Below, piece after piece: positions 9,901-17,746 of a stretch of 64,000 nt of DNA (position 1 is its first letter; each line of letters begins with the position of its first letter). The notes beneath the pieces are model-generated. The model worked only from the letters and a program-made list of their open reading frames with translations, did no database searches and had not been told where the DNA came from. Source of the stretch: Saprospiraceae bacterium (GTDB lineage: Bacteria; Bacteroidota; Bacteroidia; Chitinophagales; Saprospiraceae); NCBI GenBank assembly GCA_016787415.1, contig JAEUUT010000149.1, positions 34,879 to 98,878 of the forward strand. The letters run 5' to 3'. The position numbers and the translations under genes are program-made.

Positions 9901-12659
9901 TCCCGTCACCTGTTTACCATTTTTCACCGCCCGGCCCCGACGCGCAGGGGAAGGCTTCTCTTCGCGTACAGTATTACAAAAAAGACAGCGTGCTGCTGGG
10001 ATATGCTGTGCGCAACGATTCGCTGTCCCGCCTGTATCGCCCCGAAAATTATGTTTCGAACGACCTGCTGCCAGGTCGCTACCGTGTTACGTTGTACACC
10101 ACGCATGGCGCGCTGTGCGAACAGGAAGTGGAATTGAAACGGGATACTTTGCTGTGCCTCGATTTTTCTAAATCAGCATTTCGCCCCTGCGCCGCAGAGG
10201 AGCGCTTCGAGCGGGTGTTCAAATACCTGCTGGTGAAAAACGCGCCGGTTTCCACCTCTCAGCCTTTGCGCAATAATTACCAGCGATTTTTGGGTTATGG
10301 CGCTGTTTTGCAAGGCCGGATAACGGATAGTTCGGGCGAGGGGCTTATTGGCGCTTCCGTTCATATCCTTCAAAACGGCGCTTCTATAGGAGGCACGATC
10401 ACAGACGTGGAAGGGAATTACCGCATTCAATTGAACCCGGGATTGTACACGGTGTCTGTTTCTTACACAGGTTACAATTCGCGTACCTTATCGGATATAC
10501 TTGTACCCGGAGGGTCGCCCAGAAGCCTGGATATGACCCTGGAAGAAGGCACTATGCTGGAAGAGGTGATGGTGACAGGATATTCGTACCGATACTCGCC
10601 GACTACGATGCTTGCCGGAAAAGTACGGGGCATGTCCAGCGTCGACGGCGGAGAAATCAATATAAAAGGAACCAGGCAGCAGGGCCTCAACTACTACATC
10701 GACGGCATTCGGGTGGCAGCGCCGCCGCCGCCGCCGCAGGGCATTGAAGAATTTGCCGGGCCTGTGCAGGTGCGCAGCGCTTTCCGCGACCACGCCTACT
10801 GGCAGCCGCGTCTGCAAACAGATGCACAGGGAATGGCCGTTTTTCAGGCGCGTTTCCCGGATGACCTCACCACCTGGGAGGCCTTTGCCGTGGCTGCCGA
10901 CACCCGAAAACGCGCCGGATCGGGATCGGCCATGACCAGAGCCTTCAAATCCATTACTGCACAATTGACTACGCCCAGGTTTGCCATTGCAGGCGACCAG
11001 TTTGAAGCGTCGGGCCGCATCGTGCAACGCGGAAAAGACTCGGTGTCGGTATCTACCCGTTTTTCGCTGAACAAACAGGTGACCGGCGCGCACCAATGGC
11101 GTGTGCTGGAAGGCATGGCGGAGTATTTTCCGGTAAATATCCCGACCAACACGGATTCAGTCACCTTTACTTACGAAATGATGAGTGGGCAGAATACAGA
11201 CGGCGAACAACGCAGTATCCCCGTTTTGCCGGTAGGTACCATCACAACAGAAGGACAGTTCTGGGTGCTGGAAAAAGATACCAGCCTGCTGCTCACTTAT
11301 CCGGCGGGGGCAGGCGCCGTGACCCTGCATGCCGAAGACAACCCCATCGAACTGATGCTACAGGATATGGAATATTTATACACGTATCCTTATGGCTGCA
11401 ACGAACAAACGGCGAGCCGCCTGATCGGACTCCTGCATTTGAAAAAACTGCAAGCCATTCGAAAACAGCCATTTAAAAGGGAAAAAGACATCCAGTCCGG
11501 GCTCAAACGCCTGGCCAATGCCCAATTGCCGGACGGTACCTGGGGCTGGTGGGCGCAGGGCAGCACCAACGACTGGATGACCATTTATGTGCTGAAAGTA
11601 TTGTGTGCAGCGAACCAGGCGGGCTATAACGTGGAAGGGCTGGATCGAGCGATCACGACTCTTCGTTTGCGGTTGCCTTCCATGAACCCGTACGATCAAT
11701 GCGCTACGCTGGCCTTGCTTCGGCAGTGTGAGGTCAATATCGACTGCCAGCCTTACCTGATCTATTTCAATAACTTGAAGCAAGTAACCCTGGTCGATCG
11801 CCTGAATGCGATGAGAATCAATCAATTGTGTGGAAATAGTTTGCAAAAAGACTCGCTTGCTGCATACATGCACCGCACTACCATGGGTGGCCTCTATTTC
11901 GGCAAGGGCGAAACCGGCTGGTACAACCGTCGTGCAGTTCAGACGATTCAGGCCTACGACATTGCACTGGCGGCGGGCTGGAACGATATTGCCCGGGGCA
12001 TAGAGCGCTACTGGCTGCAAAGCCGACCCGTACGCCGCAACACCATCGAAACTGCCCAGATACTGGAGCGCCTCCTGCCGGCACTGCTGGCGGGGCAGGA
12101 TACCCTGCGGCCCTCGCGTTTGCAGGTCAATGAAAAGACCTTGAAACTGTTTCCTGCCACCGAACGGATTGACCTCGCACAGGGCGCTACGGTGTCGGTG
12201 ACGAAAACAGGTAGCGGCCCGGTGTTTTTTACGGCCTACCGCCAGTTTCAGGAAACGGCGCCGGCGGCACGCAGCGATCTGTTTGAGGTGTCGAGCCGAC
12301 TGCTGCTTGCCAACAAAACACCTGCCACGCAATTGCAGTACGGCGAATCGGCCCTGCTGGAAGTGCATGTAGAAGTAAAGGAAGCGGCGGATTATGTGAT
12401 GATCGAAGTGCCCATTCCGGCCGGTTGCGGATACGGACCCAAGGTGCAACCCGGCTGGCCGGAAGTACACCGGGAATATTTTAAGGACAAAACCGCCATT
12501 TTCTGTGAACGGCTTCCAGTCGGGAAATATGTTTTTCAAATTCCCCTGGAGTCGCGGTTTGCTGGGCGTTTTACGCTCAATCCGGTGCGGGTGGAGCAGA
12601 TGTATTTTCCGGTATTTTATGGCAGAAATGAGGTGAAGAAGGTGGAGGTTGTGCGTTAG
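6906..12659 (+). CDS. Alpha-2-macroglobulin family protein with inserted SusC-like segment
   Basis: This 1917-residue exported protein (signal MKKPTLFVLLFLLSSCSLFAQ) belongs to the bacterial alpha-2-macroglobulins, which trap proteases by a thioester. MG2-type domains lie in the first half (CHVKAWITD-like segment near residue 240). The A2M core is at about 1285-1340 (DHAYWQPRLQTDAQG, then TTWEAF). The thioester motif is YGCNEQTASR with Cys1498, Glu1500 and Gln1501, so the bond can form. A carboxypeptidase-D-like regulatory domain (about 1135-1215, LQGRITDSSGEGLIGA) and a TonB-plug-like piece (EVMVTGY, then LNYYIDGIRV) are inserted before the core. No PBP1C partner is adjacent, unlike the proteobacterial systems. 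LSSC could also be a lipobox. Confidence 0.88.
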   Translation: MKKPTLFVLLFLLSSCSLFAQNTNTFGRYSEYYQLSPREAHSILVDQAPFDSSWLHSPVGLNDTLPSQRLPFGYYLSVSAQEEGISIDVITRSPIQMTVFPSRRRSLEFILTDTLGRRITDAQASVQGKKVRFDPKMQVYRIPRPRQGRILQIKTAGYTWYYEIDVDDPDDLRTYRWERFTAHPVGRVLGLSWLYIKGIPRISRQFIQKIRYHEFQGYRRQEKWDQKEAWNGYVAFSQPKYRPGDSLHVKAWITDFKGNPWNKPVRLKAYSSYTGKPSTNRILQPSAPGVFVWQTLLNDSLEIDRAYNFQFSNPNPRKRGWFHKYRTTPGNVSGSMYYEDYVLDEVKYSFTQDKSEYVQGDSVVFHISASDATGQALNDGSYKLVVKSVITYDFYAETVAIPDTIWQSSGALPASGKLDLRLPDRFLPNAKCGMSAMLYATNSAGELQQLNLSFQVDQRKVNTPIKAWIDRGWLYADWKGQPVADKLVQLLEYTNELPPRTLHVSLPYRAPVRPDVSTYQFKVGDSYVNISPDDSQFGGHRVSVMAFRAGDTAVFTLVNPHRIPVLYRIQRGKEAWDRGMVADSVWEIRYPQADKYDWSAYYTFLWAGQERQAESIIPLYKNRLDVSIDQPETIAPGEQVQVKIQVKDYRDRPVAGADLTAGAFNALFKGNKPYNKPSIEFSYRQTPPENPFHISSLQSSGFSISISENWYKRLHLDTIPYYQMRHTGTTGDAPATFLLTTDIYPKAFRNTSFPGADTLLPGLPASTDSMYFQKPQVAPFIVDHFKTQPIYLIWLNHQLVYYHGTTDAPPYSFVAEPGYNFLQIRTRTGEYFIDSIYLEKGKKYTIALSQSGWKAKWEPVSQSNNTWTHAHVRLDARADSLEAFERKVLQQSMLLLRNQYGSANLLFWQDAGSIHALKPVSNQVQIVGPFSPGYLINGMLPGGVLCQFPFEPGYEYEVLERRERLYDTKWMKRGMGRLPRKLPVQPMFDWALGRHHVTFPSPVYHFSPPGPDAQGKASLRVQYYKKDSVLLGYAVRNDSLSRLYRPENYVSNDLLPGRYRVTLYTTHGALCEQEVELKRDTLLCLDFSKSAFRPCAAEERFERVFKYLLVKNAPVSTSQPLRNNYQRFLGYGAVLQGRITDSSGEGLIGASVHILQNGASIGGTITDVEGNYRIQLNPGLYTVSVSYTGYNSRTLSDILVPGGSPRSLDMTLEEGTMLEEVMVTGYSYRYSPTTMLAGKVRGMSSVDGGEINIKGTRQQGLNYYIDGIRVAAPPPPPQGIEEFAGPVQVRSAFRDHAYWQPRLQTDAQGMAVFQARFPDDLTTWEAFAVAADTRKRAGSGSAMTRAFKSITAQLTTPRFAIAGDQFEASGRIVQRGKDSVSVSTRFSLNKQVTGAHQWRVLEGMAEYFPVNIPTNTDSVTFTYEMMSGQNTDGEQRSIPVLPVGTITTEGQFWVLEKDTSLLLTYPAGAGAVTLHAEDNPIELMLQDMEYLYTYPYGCNEQTASRLIGLLHLKKLQAIRKQPFKREKDIQSGLKRLANAQLPDGTWGWWAQGSTNDWMTIYVLKVLCAANQAGYNVEGLDRAITTLRLRLPSMNPYDQCATLALLRQCEVNIDCQPYLIYFNNLKQVTLVDRLNAMRINQLCGNSLQKDSLAAYMHRTTMGGLYFGKGETGWYNRRAVQTIQAYDIALAAGWNDIARGIERYWLQSRPVRRNTIETAQILERLLPALLAGQDTLRPSRLQVNEKTLKLFPATERIDLAQGATVSVTKTGSGPVFFTAYRQFQETAPAARSDLFEVSSRLLLANKTPATQLQYGESALLEVHVEVKEAADYVMIEVPIPAGCGYGPKVQPGWPEVHREYFKDKTAIFCERLPVGKYVFQIPLESRFAGRFTLNPVRVEQMYFPVFYGRNEVKKVEVVR

Positions 12660-12808
12660 AAATAGTAATAGTTAGTCTCAATACCTCGTAAAGGCATCTT
12701 TTAAACTCCAGCAAACAACTGACAGACCTCCATGAATGCCACTGAAATATACAATGAAACGAAGCGTTTTTACTTCTGATTTCTCGTCATAAAACCATCT
12801 TTCGTTGC

Positions 12809-13927
12809 ATGAAAAACCAATACTTTTTGATGGCGCTTTTTTCCATCCTTTCATCTGTATCTGTTTATTCACAAGGTTACAATATCACGAAAGGATATAT
12901 CGTGCTCAATCAAGGTGACACCTTGCATGGTTTTCTGAAAGACCGTGGCAGTCTGGCTGGGGTCGTTTCTCTTCAAGTGGCAGGAATCACTACTTTTACA
13001 GATTACACCTATGAACAGGTGCGGGTTGTTCGTTACGCCGATGGATATTACTTCAAGTCGGTACCATCAGAAAAACGCTTTCTGCTTTGTTTGGTAGAAG
13101 GTACTTTGGATTTGTTCAAATACCAGGATTACTATTATTTACAGAAGAAAGGAGAGCCGCCAGTAAAACTGGAGAAGGCATATCCGGTCGTAGGTAGCGG
13201 AACCAGGGAGGATACGCGATACAAAGGACTTTTAAAGGCCGTTTTGGCAGATTGTGCGGACGTACAGTTAAAGGCTGACCAAACAGCGTTTGTAGACCGC
13301 CAGTTGATCGACCTCATTGAGCAGTACAATCGCTGCAAGGATGCATCCTGGACGTCAGGCAATTCAAGAGAAAGCACCCGGATTCGGTTCAAAAAAGGTA
13401 TACGCACGGGCGTAGCCTTTGTCCAGATGGAATATACTGATTCCAATAGAAAAATAGGCTTTACGACAAAGACGTCGTTTTCAGCCGGTTTTTTTGCGAA
13501 TTTTTCCTATCGGGATAAGTTGTCGCTGCAACCCGAACTGCTTTACATCCGTAAATCAGGCGAATACCCGCAAGGCAACGGAATGGAGCCGGAATACGTC
13601 ATTAAGCAATCCTGGCTTCAGTTGCCGGTTTCCTTGTATTACACGTTTCCTACCCAAAAAATCAGACCATTTTTGATGATCGGCGGTCAGGTAGGCACTA
13701 GTTTACAAAGCGAAGTAAAAAGGCGTTTTGCTACGGCTATTTTGGACCTGGGGCCCAGCAAATTTGAAACGGGCGTTCGGGCAGGGGCGGGACTGGAATT
13801 AAAAAGAACTTCAAAACACTCATTCTACATAGAGTATATGTATGAAAATGCAGTAGGAATGACCGATTATATAGGCCGCATTATTCGAAGTAAAGTCCAT
13901 CACATTTCCTTACGGGCTAGTTTTTGA
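12809..13927 (+). CDS. Outer-membrane beta-barrel protein (PorT-like), paralogue 1
   Basis: This 372-residue secreted protein has a signal peptide ending in VYSQ. The first half (about 22-190) holds the segment GYIVLNQGDTLHGFLKDRG and two later Cys residues. The second half has alternating strands typical of an outer membrane barrel (SFSAGFFANFSYRDKLSLQPE, FIEYMYEN-like ends, final aromatic F). It is a tandem paralogue of the next gene, with over 40 percent identity by eye. The function is unknown. The 149-base gap upstream shows no strong promoter or repeat. Confidence 0.7.
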   Translation: MKNQYFLMALFSILSSVSVYSQGYNITKGYIVLNQGDTLHGFLKDRGSLAGVVSLQVAGITTFTDYTYEQVRVVRYADGYYFKSVPSEKRFLLCLVEGTLDLFKYQDYYYLQKKGEPPVKLEKAYPVVGSGTREDTRYKGLLKAVLADCADVQLKADQTAFVDRQLIDLIEQYNRCKDASWTSGNSRESTRIRFKKGIRTGVAFVQMEYTDSNRKIGFTTKTSFSAGFFANFSYRDKLSLQPELLYIRKSGEYPQGNGMEPEYVIKQSWLQLPVSLYYTFPTQKIRPFLMIGGQVGTSLQSEVKRRFATAILDLGPSKFETGVRAGAGLELKRTSKHSFYIEYMYENAVGMTDYIGRIIRSKVHHISLRASF

Positions 13928-14017
13928 TATTTCATCATACTCAGGATGAAAAGTGTGAAAAGATTGAGGTGACTTACTAACTAAAACAAACGTTAAATCA
14001 TTAATATACAAATAATT

Positions 14018-15160
14018 ATGTTTAAAATTTTTTTGCTTCCAGTTTTTTTGCTCCTTTCCATTTCAACGGTTTTTTCTCAGGGTTACAACGTCGTCAAAGG
14101 CTACCTGGTGCTCAGCAATGGCGATACCCTGCGCGGTTCGCTGAAAGACCGCGGCAGTCTGGGCAACACCGTTTCCATTCAGCCAAATGGCGCACCAGGT
14201 TTTACCGATTATACGATCCAACAGGTGCGCTCCATTTTTTATGAAAATGGAAATTATTTCAAGCCGGTACCCAGTGAAGATCGTTTCCTGCGCTGCCTTG
14301 TGGAAGGCCCGATGGATTTGTACAAATACCAGGATTATTACCTCGTACAACGAAAAGGAGAAGCGCCGGTAAAACTGGGAAAAATGAACCCCAAAGACGA
14401 AGGCAAAGAAGATAAGCGCTTCCAGGGCTTGCTGAAATACCTGACTTCTGACTGCCCGAAAGTGCAGAAACAGAGCGAAAATGTGAATTTTAGCGACTAC
14501 GCGCTCATCGATCTGGTAGAAAAGTACAATGCCTGCAAAGACCCTTCTTTCAAGTCAGGTAGTCATCGCAAGTCGACCCGAATGCTCATACACAAAGGCA
14601 TTCGCGGGGGCGTTGCTTTCCACCATTCCCGCCTCAACGACCAGGACAATGGCCTGGCCAGCGGGGGCCGCACTGTCGACCTCGGCTCCCTGACCACTTT
14701 TTCGGCAGGTATCTGGATCAACCTGGCTTTTCGCAACAAACTTTCTTTTCAACCTGAACTCTTGTTTATTCGAAAAAGCGGTTCCTATGCCGGGAAAATA
14801 TCCGGAATTTACGACATTGCCTACGATGTAGACCAAACATGGCTGCAACTGCCACTGTGCATCTATTACACCTTCCCACTTGAAAAAGTACGCCCCTTTA
14901 TTTCTGCTGGACTTCCCCTCGGGTGGACCTTGAAAAGCGAGGGTAGCAAAAATTTTATCGGAAATAAGGAACCCATCCTGCTCAAAAACTGGGAATACGG
15001 CTTGCGTGGCAGTGCCGGACTGGAATTCAAAATGACGCCCAAACGGTCTTTTTACCTGGAATATATGTACGAAAGCACGTATTTGGGCTTTAAAGCGGAA
15101 GGGCCGTCCGGCCATGTCAAGAATTTTACCCACCATGTGTCGGCGAGGGTATCTTTTTAG
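14018..15160 (+). CDS. Outer-membrane beta-barrel protein (PorT-like), paralogue 2
   Basis: This 380-residue protein matches the gene before it almost from end to end. It shares QGYN.VKGY.VL..GDTL, LKDRGSL, FKYQDYY, a middle Cys pair and the C-terminal strands RSFYLEYMYES and HHVSARVSF. A signal peptide (MFKIFLLPVFLLLSISTVFSQ) predicts export, and the last residue is Phe, as in BAM-inserted barrels. The tandem pair is 90 bases apart and probably co-transcribed. No ligand can be named. Its stop codon lies seven bases before a long hairpin that fills the gap to the convergent gene. Confidence 0.7.
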   Translation: MFKIFLLPVFLLLSISTVFSQGYNVVKGYLVLSNGDTLRGSLKDRGSLGNTVSIQPNGAPGFTDYTIQQVRSIFYENGNYFKPVPSEDRFLRCLVEGPMDLYKYQDYYLVQRKGEAPVKLGKMNPKDEGKEDKRFQGLLKYLTSDCPKVQKQSENVNFSDYALIDLVEKYNACKDPSFKSGSHRKSTRMLIHKGIRGGVAFHHSRLNDQDNGLASGGRTVDLGSLTTFSAGIWINLAFRNKLSFQPELLFIRKSGSYAGKISGIYDIAYDVDQTWLQLPLCIYYTFPLEKVRPFISAGLPLGWTLKSEGSKNFIGNKEPILLKNWEYGLRGSAGLEFKMTPKRSFYLEYMYESTYLGFKAEGPSGHVKNFTHHVSARVSF

Positions 15161-15166
15161 AGGTGA

Positions 15167-15310
15167 GAGGTTGAATCAGGATTTTTGAGATTTAAAGGAT
15201 TAGAAGGATGACCGACTTAGTGTTGACAATTAATAAAATTCAGAAAATTGTCAACACTAAGTCGGTCATCCTTCTAATCCTTTAAATCCCAAAAATCCTG
15301 ATTCAACCTC
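15167..15310. repeat. Near-perfect 65-bp-arm palindrome filling a stop-to-stop gap
   Basis: The arms run from GAGGTTGAATCAGGATTT through AGGATTAGAAGGATG to GTGTTGACAATT and match over about 65 bp with one mismatch; the loop is about 12 bases. The element starts six bases after the stop at 15160 and ends on the first base of the convergent gene's stop codon. It could act as a two-way terminator, although there is no U run of the usual kind. Confidence 0.9.
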
Positions 15311-16326
15311 TATTTTCCCGTCATCATCTTCGACTGCCTGAACACCCCGTTCTCATTTTTTACCTCCAGTTGGTAGGCATAGGAGGCCTGTGCAAGCCCG
15401 AGACTTGCCAGGTGAATCGGCACTTTGTATTGCCCCGAGGCCAGGCGGCCTTGTGGGAGGCTGGCCACTTTTTTGCCTTGCAAGTCCCAGATACCGATTT
15501 CCACGTCGGAGGCATTGTGCAAGGTGAATGGAATGGTGGTGTCGCCTTCGTATGGGTTGGGAAAATTCTGGCCCATAGAAAATTGTCCGCCCGTTTCCGG
15601 TTCCAGGCTACCCAGTCCGCTGGTGCCCGAGCCATTAACGCTCACTTCCAGGTAGGCATCGTAGCCGCCAGATGCATTGGCGGTGAGGGTGGCCAATTGA
15701 AAGGAATAGCCGTCTGAAAATATATTGTCCTGATTGAACCCGAGCGGGTCGGCGCCTTTGGTGTACAGGGAGGAGTTAGCGGCGTACAGGGCATTTTTTT
15801 CAGCTATGGGAAACGTCAATTGCGAAATAGCGGCATACACTGAACTTACATACACCTGAAAATGGATATGGCAAATACGCCCGGTGTACCAACCCGGGAA
15901 AATGGTCACGAAATTCACTTCACCGTTGGCATCGGCAATCTGGTAGCCGCGCAAATAGGTAAGCCCGGCCTGGCCCTGGTTGTTTTGCTGACTGTAGCCC
16001 GAGTAGAGACCGTCTTTGTCGCAATGCCAGATGTTGACGCGTACATTGGGCATGGGCTCGCAGTTACTGAGGCCGAAAATTTTCAATTTCAGGTTTAGAG
16101 GCACACCAGTTTTGTTTTCCCGGATGTCCTGTCGGAAAAACACCGTGTTAGCGGTCAGGTCGAGGGGAAACGGGCCGGCTGTTTCGCTCGGGATGAGCGC
16201 GCAGTTGGGAGGTAGCGCGCCGCGTTGTTTCTGGTGGATGTTGCGAACGGTTTGTGCCGTTTCAGCGGGCAACATGGTCGACATGCCTGCCAGGCCCAGG
16301 CCTTTGAGAAAGTCTTTTCTGTTCAT
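15310..16326 (-). CDS. Secreted intradiol ring-cleavage dioxygenase-like protein, T9SS-sorted
   Basis: This 338-residue protein resembles the non-heme Fe(III) intradiol dioxygenases (protocatechuate/catechol type). All four iron ligands can be placed: Tyr108 (DGLYSGY), Tyr147 (PGWYTGR), and His153 and His155 (CHIHF). The start MNRKDFLKGLGLAGMS resembles a secretion leader. The C-terminal 80 residues form a T9SS sorting domain (FPNPYEGDTTIPF, IWDLQGKKVA, and a final strand). It is therefore an exported, probably cell-surface enzyme, unlike cytoplasmic catechol dioxygenases. No aromatic catabolism genes lie nearby, so the substrate is open. Confidence 0.82.
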   Translation of the reverse strand: MNRKDFLKGLGLAGMSTMLPAETAQTVRNIHQKQRGALPPNCALIPSETAGPFPLDLTANTVFFRQDIRENKTGVPLNLKLKIFGLSNCEPMPNVRVNIWHCDKDGLYSGYSQQNNQGQAGLTYLRGYQIADANGEVNFVTIFPGWYTGRICHIHFQVYVSSVYAAISQLTFPIAEKNALYAANSSLYTKGADPLGFNQDNIFSDGYSFQLATLTANASGGYDAYLEVSVNGSGTSGLGSLEPETGGQFSMGQNFPNPYEGDTTIPFTLHNASDVEIGIWDLQGKKVASLPQGRLASGQYKVPIHLASLGLAQASYAYQLEVKNENGVFRQSKMMTGK

Positions 16327-16578
16327 AACTATGCAAGGATTGGAGTGAAATAAATGAATACGGGCAATGTGGCTGGCTGGTTGCGCAGGCCTGAAAGATA
16401 TAAGGGAAATAAAAATAAAAAAATGCTAACTTTTTGTAAATCAATAAGTTGTGCCTGGGTTTTTGTTTTTTAATAAAAAAAACAATCGCCTGCAAAAACC
16501 GAATGCGCGTTGCTGCCCGTAAGTGTGGGTGTTCCGGAAAACAAATTCTTTACACCACATTTAAATCAACACAAAATC

Positions 16579-17142
16579 ATGCAACGCATTCTGAAAAGCG
16601 CCGGTCTGGTGCTCACATTCGTACTCGCTACTCTTTCTGCCAACGCCCAAATGAAGCAAAAAACCGTCATGGTTGGAGGCGAGGCCATGTTTCCTATGAA
16701 AAACATCGTTGAAAACGCTGTAAATTCCAAAGCCCACACCACGCTGGTAGCTGCTGTAAAAGCGGCAGGACTGGTGGAAACGCTGCAAGGCAAAGGGCCG
16801 TTCACGGTGTTCGCACCTGTCAATGACGCTTTTGAAAACCTGCCTGCGGGCACCGTCGAAACCCTGCTCAAACCGGAAAGCAAACCCACGCTTACCAAAG
16901 TGCTTACCTACCACGTTGTAGCAGGTAAATACGACTTCAAAGCCATCAGCGCCATGCTGAAAAAAGGCACCAAAACCCTCAAAACCGTCAGCGGTGGTAC
17001 CCTCACTTTTATGATGAACGGCCCACGCAACATCGTTGTGAAAGATGAAAATGGCAACACAGCCAATATCACAACCTACGACGTGTATCAGTCGAACGGC
17101 GTGATTCATTCTGTAGATGCGGTACTGCTGCCGAAGATGTAA
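16579..17142 (+). CDS. Fasciclin (FAS1) domain protein
   Basis: This 187-residue secreted protein has a signal peptide (MQRILKSAGLVLTFVLATLSANAQ) and a single FAS1 domain. The H1 motif is FTVFAPVNDAFENLP, the YH motif is LTYHVVAGKYD, and the H2-like end is NGVIHSVDAVLLP. FAS1 proteins are surface adhesion modules. The ATG at 16579 is chosen over an in-frame ATG at 16510, because it gives a clean signal peptide. A terminator about 260 bases downstream follows a repeat element. Confidence 0.88.
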   Translation: MQRILKSAGLVLTFVLATLSANAQMKQKTVMVGGEAMFPMKNIVENAVNSKAHTTLVAAVKAAGLVETLQGKGPFTVFAPVNDAFENLPAGTVETLLKPESKPTLTKVLTYHVVAGKYDFKAISAMLKKGTKTLKTVSGGTLTFMMNGPRNIVVKDENGNTANITTYDVYQSNGVIHSVDAVLLPKM

Positions 17143-17164
17143 GGGGGAATGAGGGTTGATGAGG

Positions 17165-17358
17165 GGGATGAACCAGGATTTAGGGGATTTTTCAGGATTA
17201 GAAGGATTCCTTATGTGATGCCCACAATTATGCAAATTGATTAATGGATTCTGCTTGCAGGCATGTTTAGGCCAATTTAGTCCATTTTATTTAATTTCGA
17301 CACCCCATCGGGAATCCTTCTAATCCTGAAAATCCCCTAAATCCTGGTTCATCCTCCC
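17165..17358. repeat. Long inverted repeat, AGGATTAGAAGGATT family with 110-bp core, copy 2
   Basis: The arms (GATGAACCAGGATTTAGG and on through AGGATTAGAAGGATTCC; the right arm ends in CCTGGTTCATC) enclose a core of about 105 bp nearly identical to the one at 2762-2866. Outside the arms are single GGGTTGATGAGG/CATCAACC words of another family, as if one element sits inside another. Confidence 0.85.
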
Positions 17359-17402
17359 TGCTCATCAACCTGAATCCACAAAAACATTCCCATGAAAATC
17401 CG

Positions 17403-17432
17403 GAGGGGCTCGTCAGGGCCCCTCTTTTTTTT
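17403..17432 (+). terminator. Rho-independent terminator
   Basis: GAGGGGC (17403-17409) pairs with GCCCCTC (17418-17424) and is followed by eight T residues. It probably ends transcription from the fasciclin gene, after the repeat element. Confidence 0.8.
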
Positions 17433-17519
17433 GTTTTCTGACATAAAACGGTCGTTTTGGGGTTTTTGGCGTGGGATTTGGAGAGAGAGAAATAAAGGTT
17501 GAAAAGGTTGATTAGGAAG

Positions 17520-17711
17520 GAGGCTGAACCAGGATTTTTAGGATTTAAAAGATTAGAAGGATTCCCGATGTGGTGTCAAAATTTAATAAAATGGGCTAAA
17601 TGGGCTTGAACACGCCTGCAAGCAGAACCCATTAATCAATTGGCATAATTGTGGGCATCACGGCGAGAATCCTTCTAATCTTTTAAATCCTAAAAATCCT
17701 GATTCAGCCTC
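17520..17711. repeat. Long inverted repeat, AGGATTAGAAGGATT family with core inverted, copy 3
   Basis: The arms are GGCTGAACCAGGATTTTTAGG and its complement (ending TCCTGATTCAGCC). The core between about 17562 and 17670 is the reverse complement of the cores at 2.8 and 17.25 kb. The 17143-17746 gap therefore holds two elements in opposite core orientation plus a terminator, and no gene. Confidence 0.85.
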
Positions 17712-17746
17712 CCTCTCCACCAACCCGCTTATCCACTCATCATCCC

